A stretch of 44,348 nucleotides of DNA from Gammaproteobacteria bacterium. Lineage in GTDB: Bacteria > Pseudomonadota > Gammaproteobacteria > Competibacterales > Competibacteraceae. Positions 36,177 to 44,348 of the stretch are shown piece by piece. The stretch covers positions 1 to 44,348 of the forward strand of contig JACKNF010000022.1 of assembly GCA_024234995.1 (NCBI GenBank), given 5' to 3'. How positions within the stretch are numbered: position 1 is the stretch's first letter; each line of letters opens with the position of its first letter. The position numbers and the translations under genes were made by a program. The notes below the pieces were generated by a model. The model ran no database searches. It saw only the letters and a list, made by a program, of their open reading frames with translations, and was not told the origin of the DNA.

Positions 36177-37967
36177 ATGACGACTTATCTTGCACCGACT
36201 CGCGATATGCGGTTTGTGATCGAGGAACTGGCCGGTCTGGACCGGCTGACCTGCCTGCCAGGCTATGAGGATGCGACGCCGGATTTGGTCGAGGCGATTC
36301 TGGACGAAGCGGCCAAGCTCGCCAGTGAGGTACTGGCTCCGCTCAACAAAACCGGTGACACCCAAGGGGTGCGCCTGGAGGCGGGCAGCGTGTTTGCCGC
36401 CGATGGTTTCAAAGAAGCCTATCAACAGTTTGTGGAAGGCGGCTGGAACGGCATCAGTGGCGCTCCCGACTATGGCGGCCAGGGTCTGCCGGAGCTGGTG
36501 CTGGCAGCAACCGTGGAAATATGGAACGCGGCGAATATGTCCTTTGCTCTGTGTCCCCTGCTGAACGCCGGCGCAACCGAAGCGCTCAAACAGCACGGCT
36601 CGGATGCGCTGAAGGCACAGTATCTGCCGAATATGGTCACTGGCACGTGGACCGGCACCATGAATCTGACCGAGCCGCAAGCCGGCTCCGATCTCTCGGC
36701 GGTACGCGCCAAGGCGATACCCGAGACCGGTCACTACCGGATTTATGGCCAGAAAATATTTATTACCTGGGGCGACCACGACCTGGCCGATAACGTGATC
36801 CATCTGGTGCTGGCGCGCACCCCGGATGCCCCCGAGGGCGTCAAGGGCATCTCGCTGTTTCTGGTCCCCAAGTTTCTGGTCAACGCCGATGGCTCGCTCG
36901 GCGAACGAAACGACGTCCACTGTGTGTCTCTCGAACACAAGCTGGGCATCCACGCCAGCCCCACCTGCGTGATGAGCTTCGGTGATCAGGATGGCGCCAT
37001 CGGTTACCTGGTTGGCCGGGAGAACAAAGGACTGGCGCATATGTTCACCATGATGAACGAGGCCCGCCAGAAGGTCGGCATCCAAGGTCTGGGGATCGCC
37101 GATCGCGCTTACCAGCAGGCGCGCGACTATGCCAAGGACCGGATTCAGGGCCGCCCCTTGGATCAGAAAGCCGGTGATCGCGTCGCCATCATTCAGCACC
37201 CGGACGTGCGGCGCATGCTGATGACCATGAAATCCCAAGTCGAAGCCATGCGCGCTTTTGCCTATGTGATGGCCGCCGATATGGATCTCGCCCACAAACA
37301 CCCGGACGCCACCGAACGCCAGCGCCGCCAAGCGCGGGTAGATTTATTGATTCCGGTGCTCAAGGGCTGGTGTACCGAGTTGGGTGTGGAAATCACTTCC
37401 ATCGGGGTCCAAGTCCACGGCGGCATGGGCTACATCGAGGAGACCGGCGCTTGCCAATACTTGCGTGACGCGCGCGTTGCTCCGATCTACGAGGGGACTA
37501 CGGGCATCCAGGCTGCCGATCTGGTCGGCCGGAAACTCGCCATGGATCAGGGCGCGGCGATGGCGGAATTAATTCAGGAGATGCGCGATGTCCAGGCCGG
37601 ACTCACTCGCGCCGGTAGCGCTGAATTGATGGTGATCGGTGACTCTTTGACAGCGGGTGTCCAAGCGCTGGAGCAGGCGACCCAATGGGCATTGCAGACC
37701 CTCAATCAGGACCCCAATGCCGCCGCGGCTGCTTCGGGGAATTACCTGATGCTGACAGGCTATGTCTGCGGCGGCTGGCAGATGGCGCGGGCCGCGCTGG
37801 CGGCCAAGGCGAAACTCGACGCTGGCGAAGATCCCGCATTCTACGGCGCTAAGCTGGCTACCGTGCGTTTCTATGCAGAGCAGATCCTGCCTCAGGCAGA
37901 GGCTTTGCTCACGATCGTGCGCAGCGGCGGCTCCAGTGCCCTGGCACTGCCGGCAGAACAGTTCTGA
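36177..37967 (+). CDS. Acyl-CoA dehydrogenase (long, C-terminally extended)
   Basis: A 596-aa FAD enzyme that makes trans-2-enoyl-CoA. The N-terminal helical domain is followed by the mid beta-domain (WTGTMNLTEPQAGSDLSAV, YRIYGQKIFITWGDHD) and the C-terminal domain with GIQVHGGMGYIEETGACQYLRDARVAPIYEGTTGIQ; Glu439 in YEGTTG is the catalytic base. The last ~130 residues form the extra C-terminal domain of the ~590-aa class (Acyl-CoA_dh_C). GAGG precedes the ATG, 11 bp after etfA. Substrate chain length cannot be read from sequence, but the ligase neighbour suggests medium- to long-chain fatty acyl-CoA. Confidence 0.95.
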   Translation: MTTYLAPTRDMRFVIEELAGLDRLTCLPGYEDATPDLVEAILDEAAKLASEVLAPLNKTGDTQGVRLEAGSVFAADGFKEAYQQFVEGGWNGISGAPDYGGQGLPELVLAATVEIWNAANMSFALCPLLNAGATEALKQHGSDALKAQYLPNMVTGTWTGTMNLTEPQAGSDLSAVRAKAIPETGHYRIYGQKIFITWGDHDLADNVIHLVLARTPDAPEGVKGISLFLVPKFLVNADGSLGERNDVHCVSLEHKLGIHASPTCVMSFGDQDGAIGYLVGRENKGLAHMFTMMNEARQKVGIQGLGIADRAYQQARDYAKDRIQGRPLDQKAGDRVAIIQHPDVRRMLMTMKSQVEAMRAFAYVMAADMDLAHKHPDATERQRRQARVDLLIPVLKGWCTELGVEITSIGVQVHGGMGYIEETGACQYLRDARVAPIYEGTTGIQAADLVGRKLAMDQGAAMAELIQEMRDVQAGLTRAGSAELMVIGDSLTAGVQALEQATQWALQTLNQDPNAAAAASGNYLMLTGYVCGGWQMARAALAAKAKLDAGEDPAFYGAKLATVRFYAEQILPQAEALLTIVRSGGSSALALPAEQF

Positions 37968-37977
37968 GCACTTGCTA

Positions 37978-37995
37978 TGGGGCGTTACCGCCCCA
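37978..37995 (+). terminator. Hairpin between the dehydrogenase and ETF-QO genes
   Basis: TGGGGCG-TTAC-CGCCCCA is a perfect 7-bp GC-rich stem in the 60-bp gap, followed only by TTTC. It is more likely a partial terminator or mRNA-stabilising hairpin that sets lower ETF-QO output than a full stop. Confidence 0.45.
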
Positions 37996-38027
37996 TTTCA
38001 GCCATTTGTAAGCGGTGAGAGAAACTG

Positions 38028-39656
38028 ATGCAACGTGATAGCATGACCTATGATGTCGTCATCGTCGGCGCGGGTCCCTCGGGTCTGGCGGCGTCGATCC
38101 GGCTAATGCAACTGGCCCAGGAACACCAGCGTGAACTCAGCGTATGCGTGCTGGAGAAGGGTTCCGAGGTGGGCGCGCATATCCTCTCCGGCGCCGTCAT
38201 GGAACCGCGGGCACTCAACGAGCTGATCCCCGGTTGGAAAGCGCAAGGAGCGCCGCTGCACACGCCGGTACAGCATGACCAATTCCTGTTCCTGACGAGC
38301 CAATCTTCCTACCGCTTACCCACCCCGCCGCAGATGCACAACGATGGCAACTATGTGGTGAGCCTCGGCAATTTCTGCCGCTGGCTGGCCCAGCAGGCAG
38401 AGGCTTTGGGCGTAGAGATCTACCCCGGCTTTGCAGCCGCTGAAGTGCTCTACGACGAGGCGGGAACGGTGACCGGAGTGGCCACCGGCGATATGGGCGT
38501 GGGGCGCGACGGCCAGCCCACGACTAATTACCAGCCTGGGATGGAGCTACACGCCCGCTACACCTTATTCGCCGAGGGCTGCCGCGGCTCTCTGACCAAA
38601 ACGCTGTTCCAGCGCTTTGGGCTTAGAGAGGGTGCCGATCCGCAAGCCTATGGGATCGGCATCAAAGAGTTATGGGAAATCGAGCCGGAAAAACACCAGC
38701 CAGGCCTGGTGGTCCATACCATCGGCTGGCCGCTGGATAGGCATACTTACGGTGGTTCTTTTCTCTATCATCTGGAAAACCGCCAGGTCGCGGTAGGTTT
38801 CGTCATAGGCTTGGATTACCAGAATCCCTATCTCAGTCCCTTCGAAGAGTTTCAGCGATTCAAAACCCATCCTGCGATCCGCCCGGCGTTCGAAGGAGGC
38901 CGTCGAATTGCCTACGGCGCCAGAACGCTCAGCGAGGGTGGTCTGCAATCCATACCCAAACTCACGTTTCCCGGCGGGCTGTTGATCGGCGATACCGCTG
39001 GCTTTTTGAACGTGTCCAAGATCAAAGGCATTCACACGGCGATGAAATCGGGCATGGTGGCGGCAGAAAGCGTGTTCGATGCGCTCGGCGCGGCAGAACC
39101 CGTGCTTGAAGTCAACGCGTACCCCGGCCAGCTCAAGCAATCCTGGCTGTGGGACGAGCTTTCTCAGGTGCGCAACATCCGCCCCAGCTTCCGCTGGGGA
39201 TTATTCGGGGGCATTCTTTACTCCGCCCTCGACACGTATCTTTTGCGCGGCCGCGCGCCTTGGACCTTGCACCATCACGAGGACCACAAGGCGCTCAAAC
39301 CGGCGCGCGCCTACACCCCGATCGAATATCCCAAGCCCGATGGCAAGATCAGTTTTGACAAATTGTCTTCCGTGTTCATTTCCAACACCAATCACGAAGA
39401 GAACCAGCCCTGCCATCTCACACTGCGAGACCCTGATGTGCCGGTCACGGTTAATCTGGCTGAGTACGCCGGCCCGGAACAACGCTACTGTCCGGCGGGG
39501 GTGTATGAGTTTGTCGAGGAAGGGGGTCCGTCACGGCTGCAAATCAACGCTCAGAACTGCGTGCATTGCAAAACCTGCGATATCAAAGATCCAGCCCAGA
39601 ATATCGACTGGATCGTTCCCGAAGGCGGCGGCGGACCGAATTATCCGAATATGTAG
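38028..39656 (+). CDS. Electron transfer flavoprotein-ubiquinone oxidoreductase
   Basis: A 542-aa membrane-associated FAD/[4Fe-4S] enzyme that passes electrons from ETF to ubiquinone. The N-terminal dinucleotide motif YDVVIVGAGPSGLAASIRL is followed by EKGSEVGAHILSGAVMEPRALNEL, GNFCRWLAQQAEALG, LLIGDTAGFLNVSKIKGIHTAMKSG and the ubiquinone-binding hydrophobic region. The cluster cysteines are in RYCPAGVYEF and INAQNCVHCKTCDIKDP near the C-terminus. GAGAG before ATG 38028 and the family's usual MxRxSMxYDV start support this start. Length is normal. It ends the fatty-acid/ETF operon, 16 bp from the convergent phosphatase gene. Confidence 0.96.
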   Translation: MQRDSMTYDVVIVGAGPSGLAASIRLMQLAQEHQRELSVCVLEKGSEVGAHILSGAVMEPRALNELIPGWKAQGAPLHTPVQHDQFLFLTSQSSYRLPTPPQMHNDGNYVVSLGNFCRWLAQQAEALGVEIYPGFAAAEVLYDEAGTVTGVATGDMGVGRDGQPTTNYQPGMELHARYTLFAEGCRGSLTKTLFQRFGLREGADPQAYGIGIKELWEIEPEKHQPGLVVHTIGWPLDRHTYGGSFLYHLENRQVAVGFVIGLDYQNPYLSPFEEFQRFKTHPAIRPAFEGGRRIAYGARTLSEGGLQSIPKLTFPGGLLIGDTAGFLNVSKIKGIHTAMKSGMVAAESVFDALGAAEPVLEVNAYPGQLKQSWLWDELSQVRNIRPSFRWGLFGGILYSALDTYLLRGRAPWTLHHHEDHKALKPARAYTPIEYPKPDGKISFDKLSSVFISNTNHEENQPCHLTLRDPDVPVTVNLAEYAGPEQRYCPAGVYEFVEEGGPSRLQINAQNCVHCKTCDIKDPAQNIDWIVPEGGGGPNYPNM

Positions 39657-39672
39657 GCAAGCCGGGCCGTTT

Positions 39673-41202
39673 TTACGGTACTGATTTGATGGGATGGATC
39701 ACTTTGGTATACGGCTGTGTAATATCTTCCACATGCCAGTTTGCCCAAACGCGGCCCCTCTCGTCCGGCTCCAAGGCCAACCAGTTGCGGGTACCGATAA
39801 AGTGAGTGCGGGTACCCGGAAACGGCGTCATTCCAGAGGTGATGTCACGGTCGTCCACATACTGCTTATCCATGACACTTTCCAGGAAAAACAGCATGAC
39901 CCCCGGCGGCGCGGGGTGAACGATGCCAGACGAGGTCAGTTGCGAGATGACTTGGGTAGAACGGTCCACCGCATTATTGCGATTGCTGGTGATGATGCCG
40001 ACTGCCCCTACATGCACATCGCCGGAAAGCAGCGTGACCCGGCATTGCCGGGCTTGGCTTAAGGCAAGCAGCCGATGGATGAAACGCAAGCGTTCCTGCT
40101 TGTGTGCTGGACTGTTCCAGTGATCCCGGAGATCGTCTTCTAATGCTTGCTGGCCAGGGAAAATGGAAAGCATCTGCTCGATGATCGAAAAATCCGGGTG
40201 TACCACGGGTATGCTGGATAGAATCAGGAGATGGCGAGGCCGGCCAGCCGGCAGCGCCTCAAGCCAGCTGTAGACCGCGTTCCAGTCCGCCGCCGCGATA
40301 ACCTGGGAGCTGTTACGGTCGTGGCGCATATCGAGCGCCAGAATCGCCATCGCGTGATCGCCCGCCGGCTCGATGGTACAGCCATAAGCAAACGACGTGC
40401 TGGATGGTATCCCCAGGGGATGCGCCTCGCCCGCCTTTAACTGTAATTGATAGAGGGCAAAGTAGTCGCGGGCCGTTTTGAAAATGCCCTGATGAACTTC
40501 GCACTGCTGGAGTTCTGGTGAATACGAGCCCCAACCATCGAAGATGTCGTGGTCGTCCCACATCATGAGCGCCGGGATGCGCGCCAACACCGCCGCCGGT
40601 TCTTTCTGGCTCCAGTTCTCGATGTACAGCGCATTGTAGAACTGGTCCACCTTCCTCATCATGGCGGCCGTGAAAGAACGTTTGATCGCCTGCGCGACTG
40701 GTAAACCGGCCCACTCACGCAACTCAGGGATGACATCCCAAATTGAATCTGCGTAGACCTGATCGCCGCCCATCATCAGCAGATGATAATGGCGCTCAGC
40801 GTGTTTTGCGGCAAGATCCGCCCACAGCCGCTGGGGAACTTTGCAGCTATTTTTCACCTTTGCGCTGGAAAATCCATTACAGGACGCATAAGCGGAGTTA
40901 GGCAGCGAACCCTTAGCAGGCACCCAAAATTCCGCCTGGATTCCTAGCACTTCGTAGCGCACCAATTGCTCCACGTCTGCTTGCTGCACTGGAAAATCCC
41001 AGCGCCAAGCCCGTGAATTAGGATTGGCTTCGGGCAGGGTCTTGAGCAAGGTAGCGGTCACGGAGACCGCCGACCCGCCGGCTGGCAAAAAAACCAGCGT
41101 GGGCGCATCCGTTTGCAGGCCGGTGACCAGCAGCACGGATACCCGCCACTCGTCTTGCCACTGCCCGCGAAATCCTAAAACCGGTCCTGCCTTAATCGCC
41201 AT
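39673..41202 (-). CDS. PhoD-like metallophosphatase
   Basis: A 509-aa protein. After an N-terminal beta-rich domain it shows SAYASCNGF, HLLMMGGDQVYADSIW (GDQVYAD metal motif), LMMWDDHDIFDGWGS (DDHDIFDGWG), and later LILSSIPVVH and VTLLSGDVHVGAVG (GDVHVG). These are the metal-binding blocks of PhoD-like phosphatases / phosphodiesterases (PF09423). No Tat signal peptide is visible, so it is probably cytoplasmic, unlike secreted PhoD. GGAG precedes the ATG. Substrate unknown. It is convergent with the ETF-QO gene. Confidence 0.88.
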   Translation of the reverse strand: MAIKAGPVLGFRGQWQDEWRVSVLLVTGLQTDAPTLVFLPAGGSAVSVTATLLKTLPEANPNSRAWRWDFPVQQADVEQLVRYEVLGIQAEFWVPAKGSLPNSAYASCNGFSSAKVKNSCKVPQRLWADLAAKHAERHYHLLMMGGDQVYADSIWDVIPELREWAGLPVAQAIKRSFTAAMMRKVDQFYNALYIENWSQKEPAAVLARIPALMMWDDHDIFDGWGSYSPELQQCEVHQGIFKTARDYFALYQLQLKAGEAHPLGIPSSTSFAYGCTIEPAGDHAMAILALDMRHDRNSSQVIAAADWNAVYSWLEALPAGRPRHLLILSSIPVVHPDFSIIEQMLSIFPGQQALEDDLRDHWNSPAHKQERLRFIHRLLALSQARQCRVTLLSGDVHVGAVGIITSNRNNAVDRSTQVISQLTSSGIVHPAPPGVMLFFLESVMDKQYVDDRDITSGMTPFPGTRTHFIGTRNWLALEPDERGRVWANWHVEDITQPYTKVIHPIKSVP

Positions 41203-41272
41203 TGAGGTTCTCCTTTGCTAGCAGCGATACCAGGAAAGCGGGCAATGCCGCAAACAGTTTGTCATCCGCATC

Positions 41273-41413
41273 TTATTCTGAACAGTAGCTCATTTTGGCC
41301 ATAAACGTGTTCAAGGATTGGAACCGCGAGGGACCGGCAACCTGTTGCACTGCCTCCAGATACGCATGCCAGCCAGCCTCTCCTGCTGGCCAGCTCCCCC
41401 GGTTCGCGATCAT
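41273..41413 (-). CDS. Possible 46-aa ORF
   Basis: It begins MIANRGSWPAGEAGWHAYLE and ends ...NTFMAKMSYCSE. The composition is protein-like with an amphipathic centre, but there is no clear ribosome site, and it lies only 22 bp after the HD-protein stop in a different frame. It could be the displaced tail of a longer HD-protein relative or a chance ORF. No function is assigned. Confidence 0.25.
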   Translation of the reverse strand: MIANRGSWPAGEAGWHAYLEAVQQVAGPSRFQSLNTFMAKMSYCSE

Positions 41414-41435
41414 GTTACGCGAAGGCCGATGACAG

Positions 41436-42017
41436 TTATCCGGACTTCGCTGGAGACGGAATGGCGCCTTCTTTAGGGAAGAGCATCTGGAGATAGGTGT
41501 CCATCTCGCTGATGATGTGCAGCGATTGCAGCGCGTGATCAGCCTTAAAAAGGCTATAAAGAGTTTGATAATACCAAGATTGTTCCGCTTTGCCGCGTTT
41601 GAATTTTTCCCAGATTGCCTCGCCTTCCCGTGCCTGATCGTCGCATAGTGTGTACAAATTATGATATTTATCCGCGGCTGCAATCAGTTTGCCCGGATAA
41701 GATACTGTTTGGAGATGATGGATAGAACGCGCTTTCCGCTCACGCCAATCTGTAATGGACTTGTCTTCGGTCACCGCTTGGACGTAACCCAGCACCTCTG
41801 GCGAAAAGTGCGCGCGTATCACCTCCGGCGAGATCTGCGTGTCTTCCAAAACGTCGTGTAAGATCCCGGCGATGATGATGTTTTCATCCGTTGTGATCGT
41901 TTGCAGGATCATCCCCACCGCCAGAGGATGGGCAATATACGGTGTTCCATCCACTTTTCGTTTCTGCGTCTGATGTCCTGTGCTAGCTAACGCGATTGCT
42001 TTTAAAATCCGGTCCAT
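41436..42017 (-). CDS. RelA/SpoT-type HD-domain hydrolase, single-domain
   Basis: 193 aa from ATG 42017. Its motifs are those of the RelA/SpoT HD domain and of stand-alone small alarmone hydrolases: QKRKVDGTPYIAHPLAVGMIL (first His), IIIAGILHDVLEDTQIS (the HD pair), the DWRERKARSIHHLQ helix, LIAAADKYHNLYTL (metal Asp), and FKRGKAEQSWYYQTLYSLFK. No synthetase or TGS/ACT domain is present. By family it may cleave ppGpp, NADPH or related pyrophosphorylated nucleotides; substrate unproven. It is on the same strand as parAB; the broken ORF between overlaps its start by 16 bp, suggesting an operon. Confidence 0.85.
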   Translation of the reverse strand: MDRILKAIALASTGHQTQKRKVDGTPYIAHPLAVGMILQTITTDENIIIAGILHDVLEDTQISPEVIRAHFSPEVLGYVQAVTEDKSITDWRERKARSIHHLQTVSYPGKLIAAADKYHNLYTLCDDQAREGEAIWEKFKRGKAEQSWYYQTLYSLFKADHALQSLHIISEMDTYLQMLFPKEGAIPSPAKSG

Positions 42018-42230
42018 ACAGGCCAAAACCTCGCTTCATCCAGTGTTGATCGCCACTGCCGGTCATCACCGGACCATAGCTGAATTTGAGCCTCCATTGG
42101 CGGATAGTCCCGTCCAGAGCTCACGTCATACCAACGCCGCCAAACGGTTCGTCCACAACGGACCCGCAGCCCCGGTAAGCGCATACCATTCAACCACCCG
42201 ATCGAAGTGCACGGCCGGATAGAATGGCAT
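42002..42230 (-). pseudogene. Broken small ORF between parB and the HD gene
   Basis: Frame A from ATG 42230 reads MPFYPAVHFDRVVEWYALTG and then stops at 42126. Frame B takes over with WYDVSSGRDYPPMEAQIQLW and ends at 42002. Both pieces look protein-like and would join into a ~76-aa protein if one base were gained or lost near 42126. The SD is weak. It may be a frameshifted accessory gene; no family is recognised. Confidence 0.38.
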
Positions 42231-42256
42231 CTACGCCCGGCGCTGTATATCAACGG

Positions 42257-43117
42257 TTAATTGACGCCCAAGCGCTCTCTAACACCTTGATATTCGTCTA
42301 AGGAAGTTACTGTGATCACAATCCGCACCTTGCCGGTCTTCCAATAGCGGAGCTTGACATCAGCGCCCAATCGCTCGCTCCACAGCGCCTGCTCTTGAAC
42401 CGTATCGCCATCGGTTGTGTTATCAGGCAATTTTCTTTCAGCGGCTTCGGCAGATTTTGCAATCTGCCGTTCAAGCTCTCGAACGCTCCATTGCTGTCCG
42501 GCTGCCCGATCGGCCCATTCCAGTTGCTGTGCTCCCGGCAATCCGAGCAGCAGTTCCCCATGTTTGGCTGTTAGGGCGCTTTGTTCAATGAGCTCTTGAA
42601 TAGTTTCCGGAAGCTTCAAGAGCTGCATGATGCGGTTCACGGTCTTGATGTTTTGACCGATTGCCTCCGCCAGCCCGGTTTGAGAAAGGCCTTGTTCTTT
42701 CACAACACGTTGATAGCCTCTCGCCAGCTCTATTGGATTAAGATCGCTGCGTGCAACGTTTTCTGCGAGTGAATATAAGGCAGTACGCCGCTCATCTAAA
42801 CTCCGGATGATGACCGGCACGGTACTCATTCCGCCCTGTTGCGCCGCGCGCCAGCGCCGCTCACCGGCGACAATTTCATAATAATCGCTGGATGGCGCAT
42901 CCAGCGGGCGGACCACGATCGGCTGAATAATGCCCAGCGCTCGAACGGTCGCTACCATGGATTCCAGTTCCGCTGGATCGATGGTCCGGCGCGGCTGGTT
43001 TTTCCGGGGGACCAGTTTTTCAACCGGCAACTCCCGTTTCAAGCCGTCGGTCACGGTGAGGTTCCCCGGTTCGGCGGCATTAAGAAATTCAGCCATGCTT
43101 TTGCGTTTAGCAGCCAT
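42257..43117 (-). CDS. parB: ParB-family partition protein
   Basis: A 286-aa protein. The ParB/Srx-like N-domain shows LVPRKNQPRRT, VRALGIIQPIVVRP and the diagnostic GERRWRAAQ (85-93), then LAENVARSDLNPIELARGY. The central HTH is LSQTGLAEAIGQNIKTVNRIMQLL (about 144-168), followed by a helical segment and a C-terminal dimerisation part with a VRIVITVTSLDEYQGVRERL strand. It binds parS-like sites and stimulates the ParA ATPase to segregate a plasmid, large replicon or genomic island. Its start overlaps parA by 11 bp. No parS candidate was recognised in the window. Confidence 0.92.
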   Translation of the reverse strand: MAAKRKSMAEFLNAAEPGNLTVTDGLKRELPVEKLVPRKNQPRRTIDPAELESMVATVRALGIIQPIVVRPLDAPSSDYYEIVAGERRWRAAQQGGMSTVPVIIRSLDERRTALYSLAENVARSDLNPIELARGYQRVVKEQGLSQTGLAEAIGQNIKTVNRIMQLLKLPETIQELIEQSALTAKHGELLLGLPGAQQLEWADRAAGQQWSVRELERQIAKSAEAAERKLPDNTTDGDTVQEQALWSERLGADVKLRYWKTGKVRIVITVTSLDEYQGVRERLGVN

Positions 43118-44294
43118 GCCGTATCTCCACCGGTTGGTCTATTTCCGCCGCGCGCCATACCTGCCAGACGTGCTGCATGATCTCGGCGTTCACTGCATTC
43201 ATAGCGTCGATGGCTTTGAGATAGGTCTCGCGTGCTCCACGGGGCACCTCGATTTCGTAGAGGCTCATCTGATCACCCGTTGCGCGTTGCAGTTCGCGGG
43301 TTTGCGGCATCCGGTTGGTGAGAAGAAATTCACCGTACGCTTTATTGAGCAGCGTCATGTTAGTCCGCGTCTCCGGCGCACTGTCGGTGCGCGTCATCAA
43401 CAAAGAGAGCTGGCGTACCCGCAGCACCTGCGCATACGTGCTGGCCAATTGGGACACGATAGCGAAGTATTGGACACTGCTGGCAATGTCATAAAAGTTC
43501 GGGGTAATCGGCATTAAGATCATATCGGCTGCGGCAATGGCATTGAGGCTAAGCATTCCTAGCGCCGGCGGCGTATCCATCACAATCAAATCGTAGCGAT
43601 CCGCCACCTGTTCCAATGCTTGGTGCAAGCGCTGGGGTAACGGTCCAAGGCGTTGCCGATCGTTCTCGCGGGCTTGCAGCATTTGCCAGTCGGTGTATTG
43701 CAGCGAGAGCTGCGCGGGAACCAGGTCAATCTCATTCCAGCGGGTTGGCTGAATACTGCGCAAGATCAGTTCCGGGCTGGCTGTCAGGCTAGGACCAATG
43801 TCCTCATCCGCACGTATGCTCAGTCCAGGGACAAGTCCAAACGCGGTAGTGAGCGTAGCTTGAGGGTCCAGATCGACCATAAGCACGCGAAACCCTTCGC
43901 GCGCCGCATAGTGACTCAAATGCAAGGCATGGCTGGTCTTGCCGACACCGCCCTTGAGATTGCTGAAAATGATCCGTACACATGATGCGGGATGGCTCGT
44001 GTCCCGCTTTAAAAGCCGTCGTGCTTGGTTAATTTCGTTGTAGTTATAGACCCGCCGATCCAATGCGCCGACCCGCGTTGTCCGCGATGGAGGCAGCACA
44101 CCGCCGCCTTCTTTATCACGTATATGCTGGCTGGTGCAGCCGATGATTTCAGCGGCTTTCTCAATACCGAAATCCGGCAAACACCGCTGATCGTAATCAC
44201 GCTCCAAATAGGTTTGCAAATCACTCAACAGTTGCCGGCCCCGTTGAGACGCATTTTCCGCCAATTGCGCAAGATCGAATCCACTGATGAGCAT
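43107..44294 (-). CDS. parA: P1-type ParA partition ATPase with N-terminal HTH
   Basis: About 395 aa from ATG 44294; AAGGAG lies 11 bases upstream, and GTG 44306 would overlap that site. The N-terminal ~100 residues carry a helix-turn-helix (KAAEIIGCTSQHIRDKE) as in autorepressing type Ia ParA proteins. The deviant Walker A NLKGGVGKTSHAL (KGGVGKTS 114-121), MVDLDPQATLTTAFG (Asp141) and VMDTPPALGMLSLNA (Asp240) follow. It binds DNA nonspecifically with ATP to move ParB-bound cargo and represses its own promoter in the ADP form. The palindrome at 44335-44348 is the obvious operator. This ParA class is typical of plasmids and some integrative elements rather than the main chromosomal parAB. Confidence 0.93.
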   Translation of the reverse strand: MLISGFDLAQLAENASQRGRQLLSDLQTYLERDYDQRCLPDFGIEKAAEIIGCTSQHIRDKEGGGVLPPSRTTRVGALDRRVYNYNEINQARRLLKRDTSHPASCVRIIFSNLKGGVGKTSHALHLSHYAAREGFRVLMVDLDPQATLTTAFGLVPGLSIRADEDIGPSLTASPELILRSIQPTRWNEIDLVPAQLSLQYTDWQMLQARENDRQRLGPLPQRLHQALEQVADRYDLIVMDTPPALGMLSLNAIAAADMILMPITPNFYDIASSVQYFAIVSQLASTYAQVLRVRQLSLLMTRTDSAPETRTNMTLLNKAYGEFLLTNRMPQTRELQRATGDQMSLYEIEVPRGARETYLKAIDAMNAVNAEIMQHVWQVWRAAEIDQPVEIRHGC

Positions 44295-44334
44295 AGAGGG
44301 AGGCACTCCTTACCGCAGTAGTGATTTGTTTGCT

Positions 44335-44348
44335 ATATTAGCTAATAT
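44335..44348 (-). promoter_or_regulatory. Perfect 14-bp palindrome, probable ParA operator
   Basis: ATATTAGCTAATAT is fully self-complementary, AT-rich and lies ~40 bp upstream of the parA ATG at the very edge of the window. It contains a TAATAT that could serve as a -10 box. Type Ia ParA proteins repress their own promoter through such palindromes. More of the site may lie outside the window. Confidence 0.55.

Noticed and set aside
36090..37331. 413-aa reverse-strand open frame
   Set aside because: Antisense to etfA and the acyl-CoA dehydrogenase; no motifs.

Overview
The window reads as accessory-rich DNA of a gammaproteobacterium. The best lineage clues are the acyl-CoA dehydrogenase / ETF / ETF-ubiquinone oxidoreductase cluster, an E. 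coli-type GloA, a DUF1992 (YhdN-like) protein, GC-rich coding regions and Shine-Dalgarno-led genes. A MaoC/PhaJ-like hydratase beside fatty-acid activation genes would suit a polyhydroxyalkanoate-cycling organism, but this is inference and the genus cannot be fixed. No rRNA, tRNA, CRISPR array or replication initiator was seen.

Layout. 1-2.1 kb: a small gene cut by the left edge, a RHH antitoxin/MazF-type toxin pair, a possible zinc-ribbon miniprotein and a 228-bp inverted-repeat-bounded relic. 2.2-9 kb: a two-gene sensor-kinase operon (one full hybrid kinase, one kinase that has lost its ATPase domain). It is flanked on both sides by the same regulatory architecture: tandem CCCAAT/ATTGGG dyads about 120 bp upstream of a sigma-54 (-24/-12) promoter. 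The left copy drives an unknown gene and the right copy points at a dead hcp (type VI secretion tube) gene. A 252-bp MITE-like element with a 5-bp target duplication lies between. 9-11.6 kb: PQ-loop membrane protein, SAM methyltransferase and GNAT acetyltransferase. 11.7-23.5 kb: a signalling block with a REC-PAS-AAA+-Fis sigma-54 activator, alpha-carbonic anhydrase, a CheW/chemoreceptor pair, an OmpR-type regulator divergent from a soluble hybrid kinase, and a REC-PAS-GGDEF-EAL protein. 23.6-26.7 kb: an AT-richer gene with an FHHSSF/SGHYxP signature known from plant IQM proteins, then a secreted protein gene broken by a one-base frameshift and preceded by three hairpins.

26.8-28.4 kb: gloA, a DUF1992 gene and a small unknown gene. 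28.9-39.7 kb: a MalT/AlkS-type LuxR regulator followed by a degenerate extra HTH, a MaoC/PhaJ hydratase, and a tight same-strand set: AlkK-like acyl-CoA ligase, etfB, etfA, acyl-CoA dehydrogenase, etf-QO. Together these would activate fatty acids, do the first oxidation, pass electrons to ubiquinone and hydrate enoyl-CoA to (R)-3-hydroxyacyl-CoA. No thiolase or 3-hydroxyacyl-CoA dehydrogenase is present. 39.7-44.3 kb, reverse strand: a PhoD-like phosphatase, a RelA/SpoT-type HD hydrolase, a broken small ORF, and a P1-type parA/parB pair with a perfect operator-like palindrome at the right edge.

A partition operon at one end and a toxin-antitoxin pair at the other raise the possibility of a plasmid or integrative element, but the sequence does not prove it. 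The most notable new-looking system is the twin dyad/sigma-54 regulon around the kinase operon.
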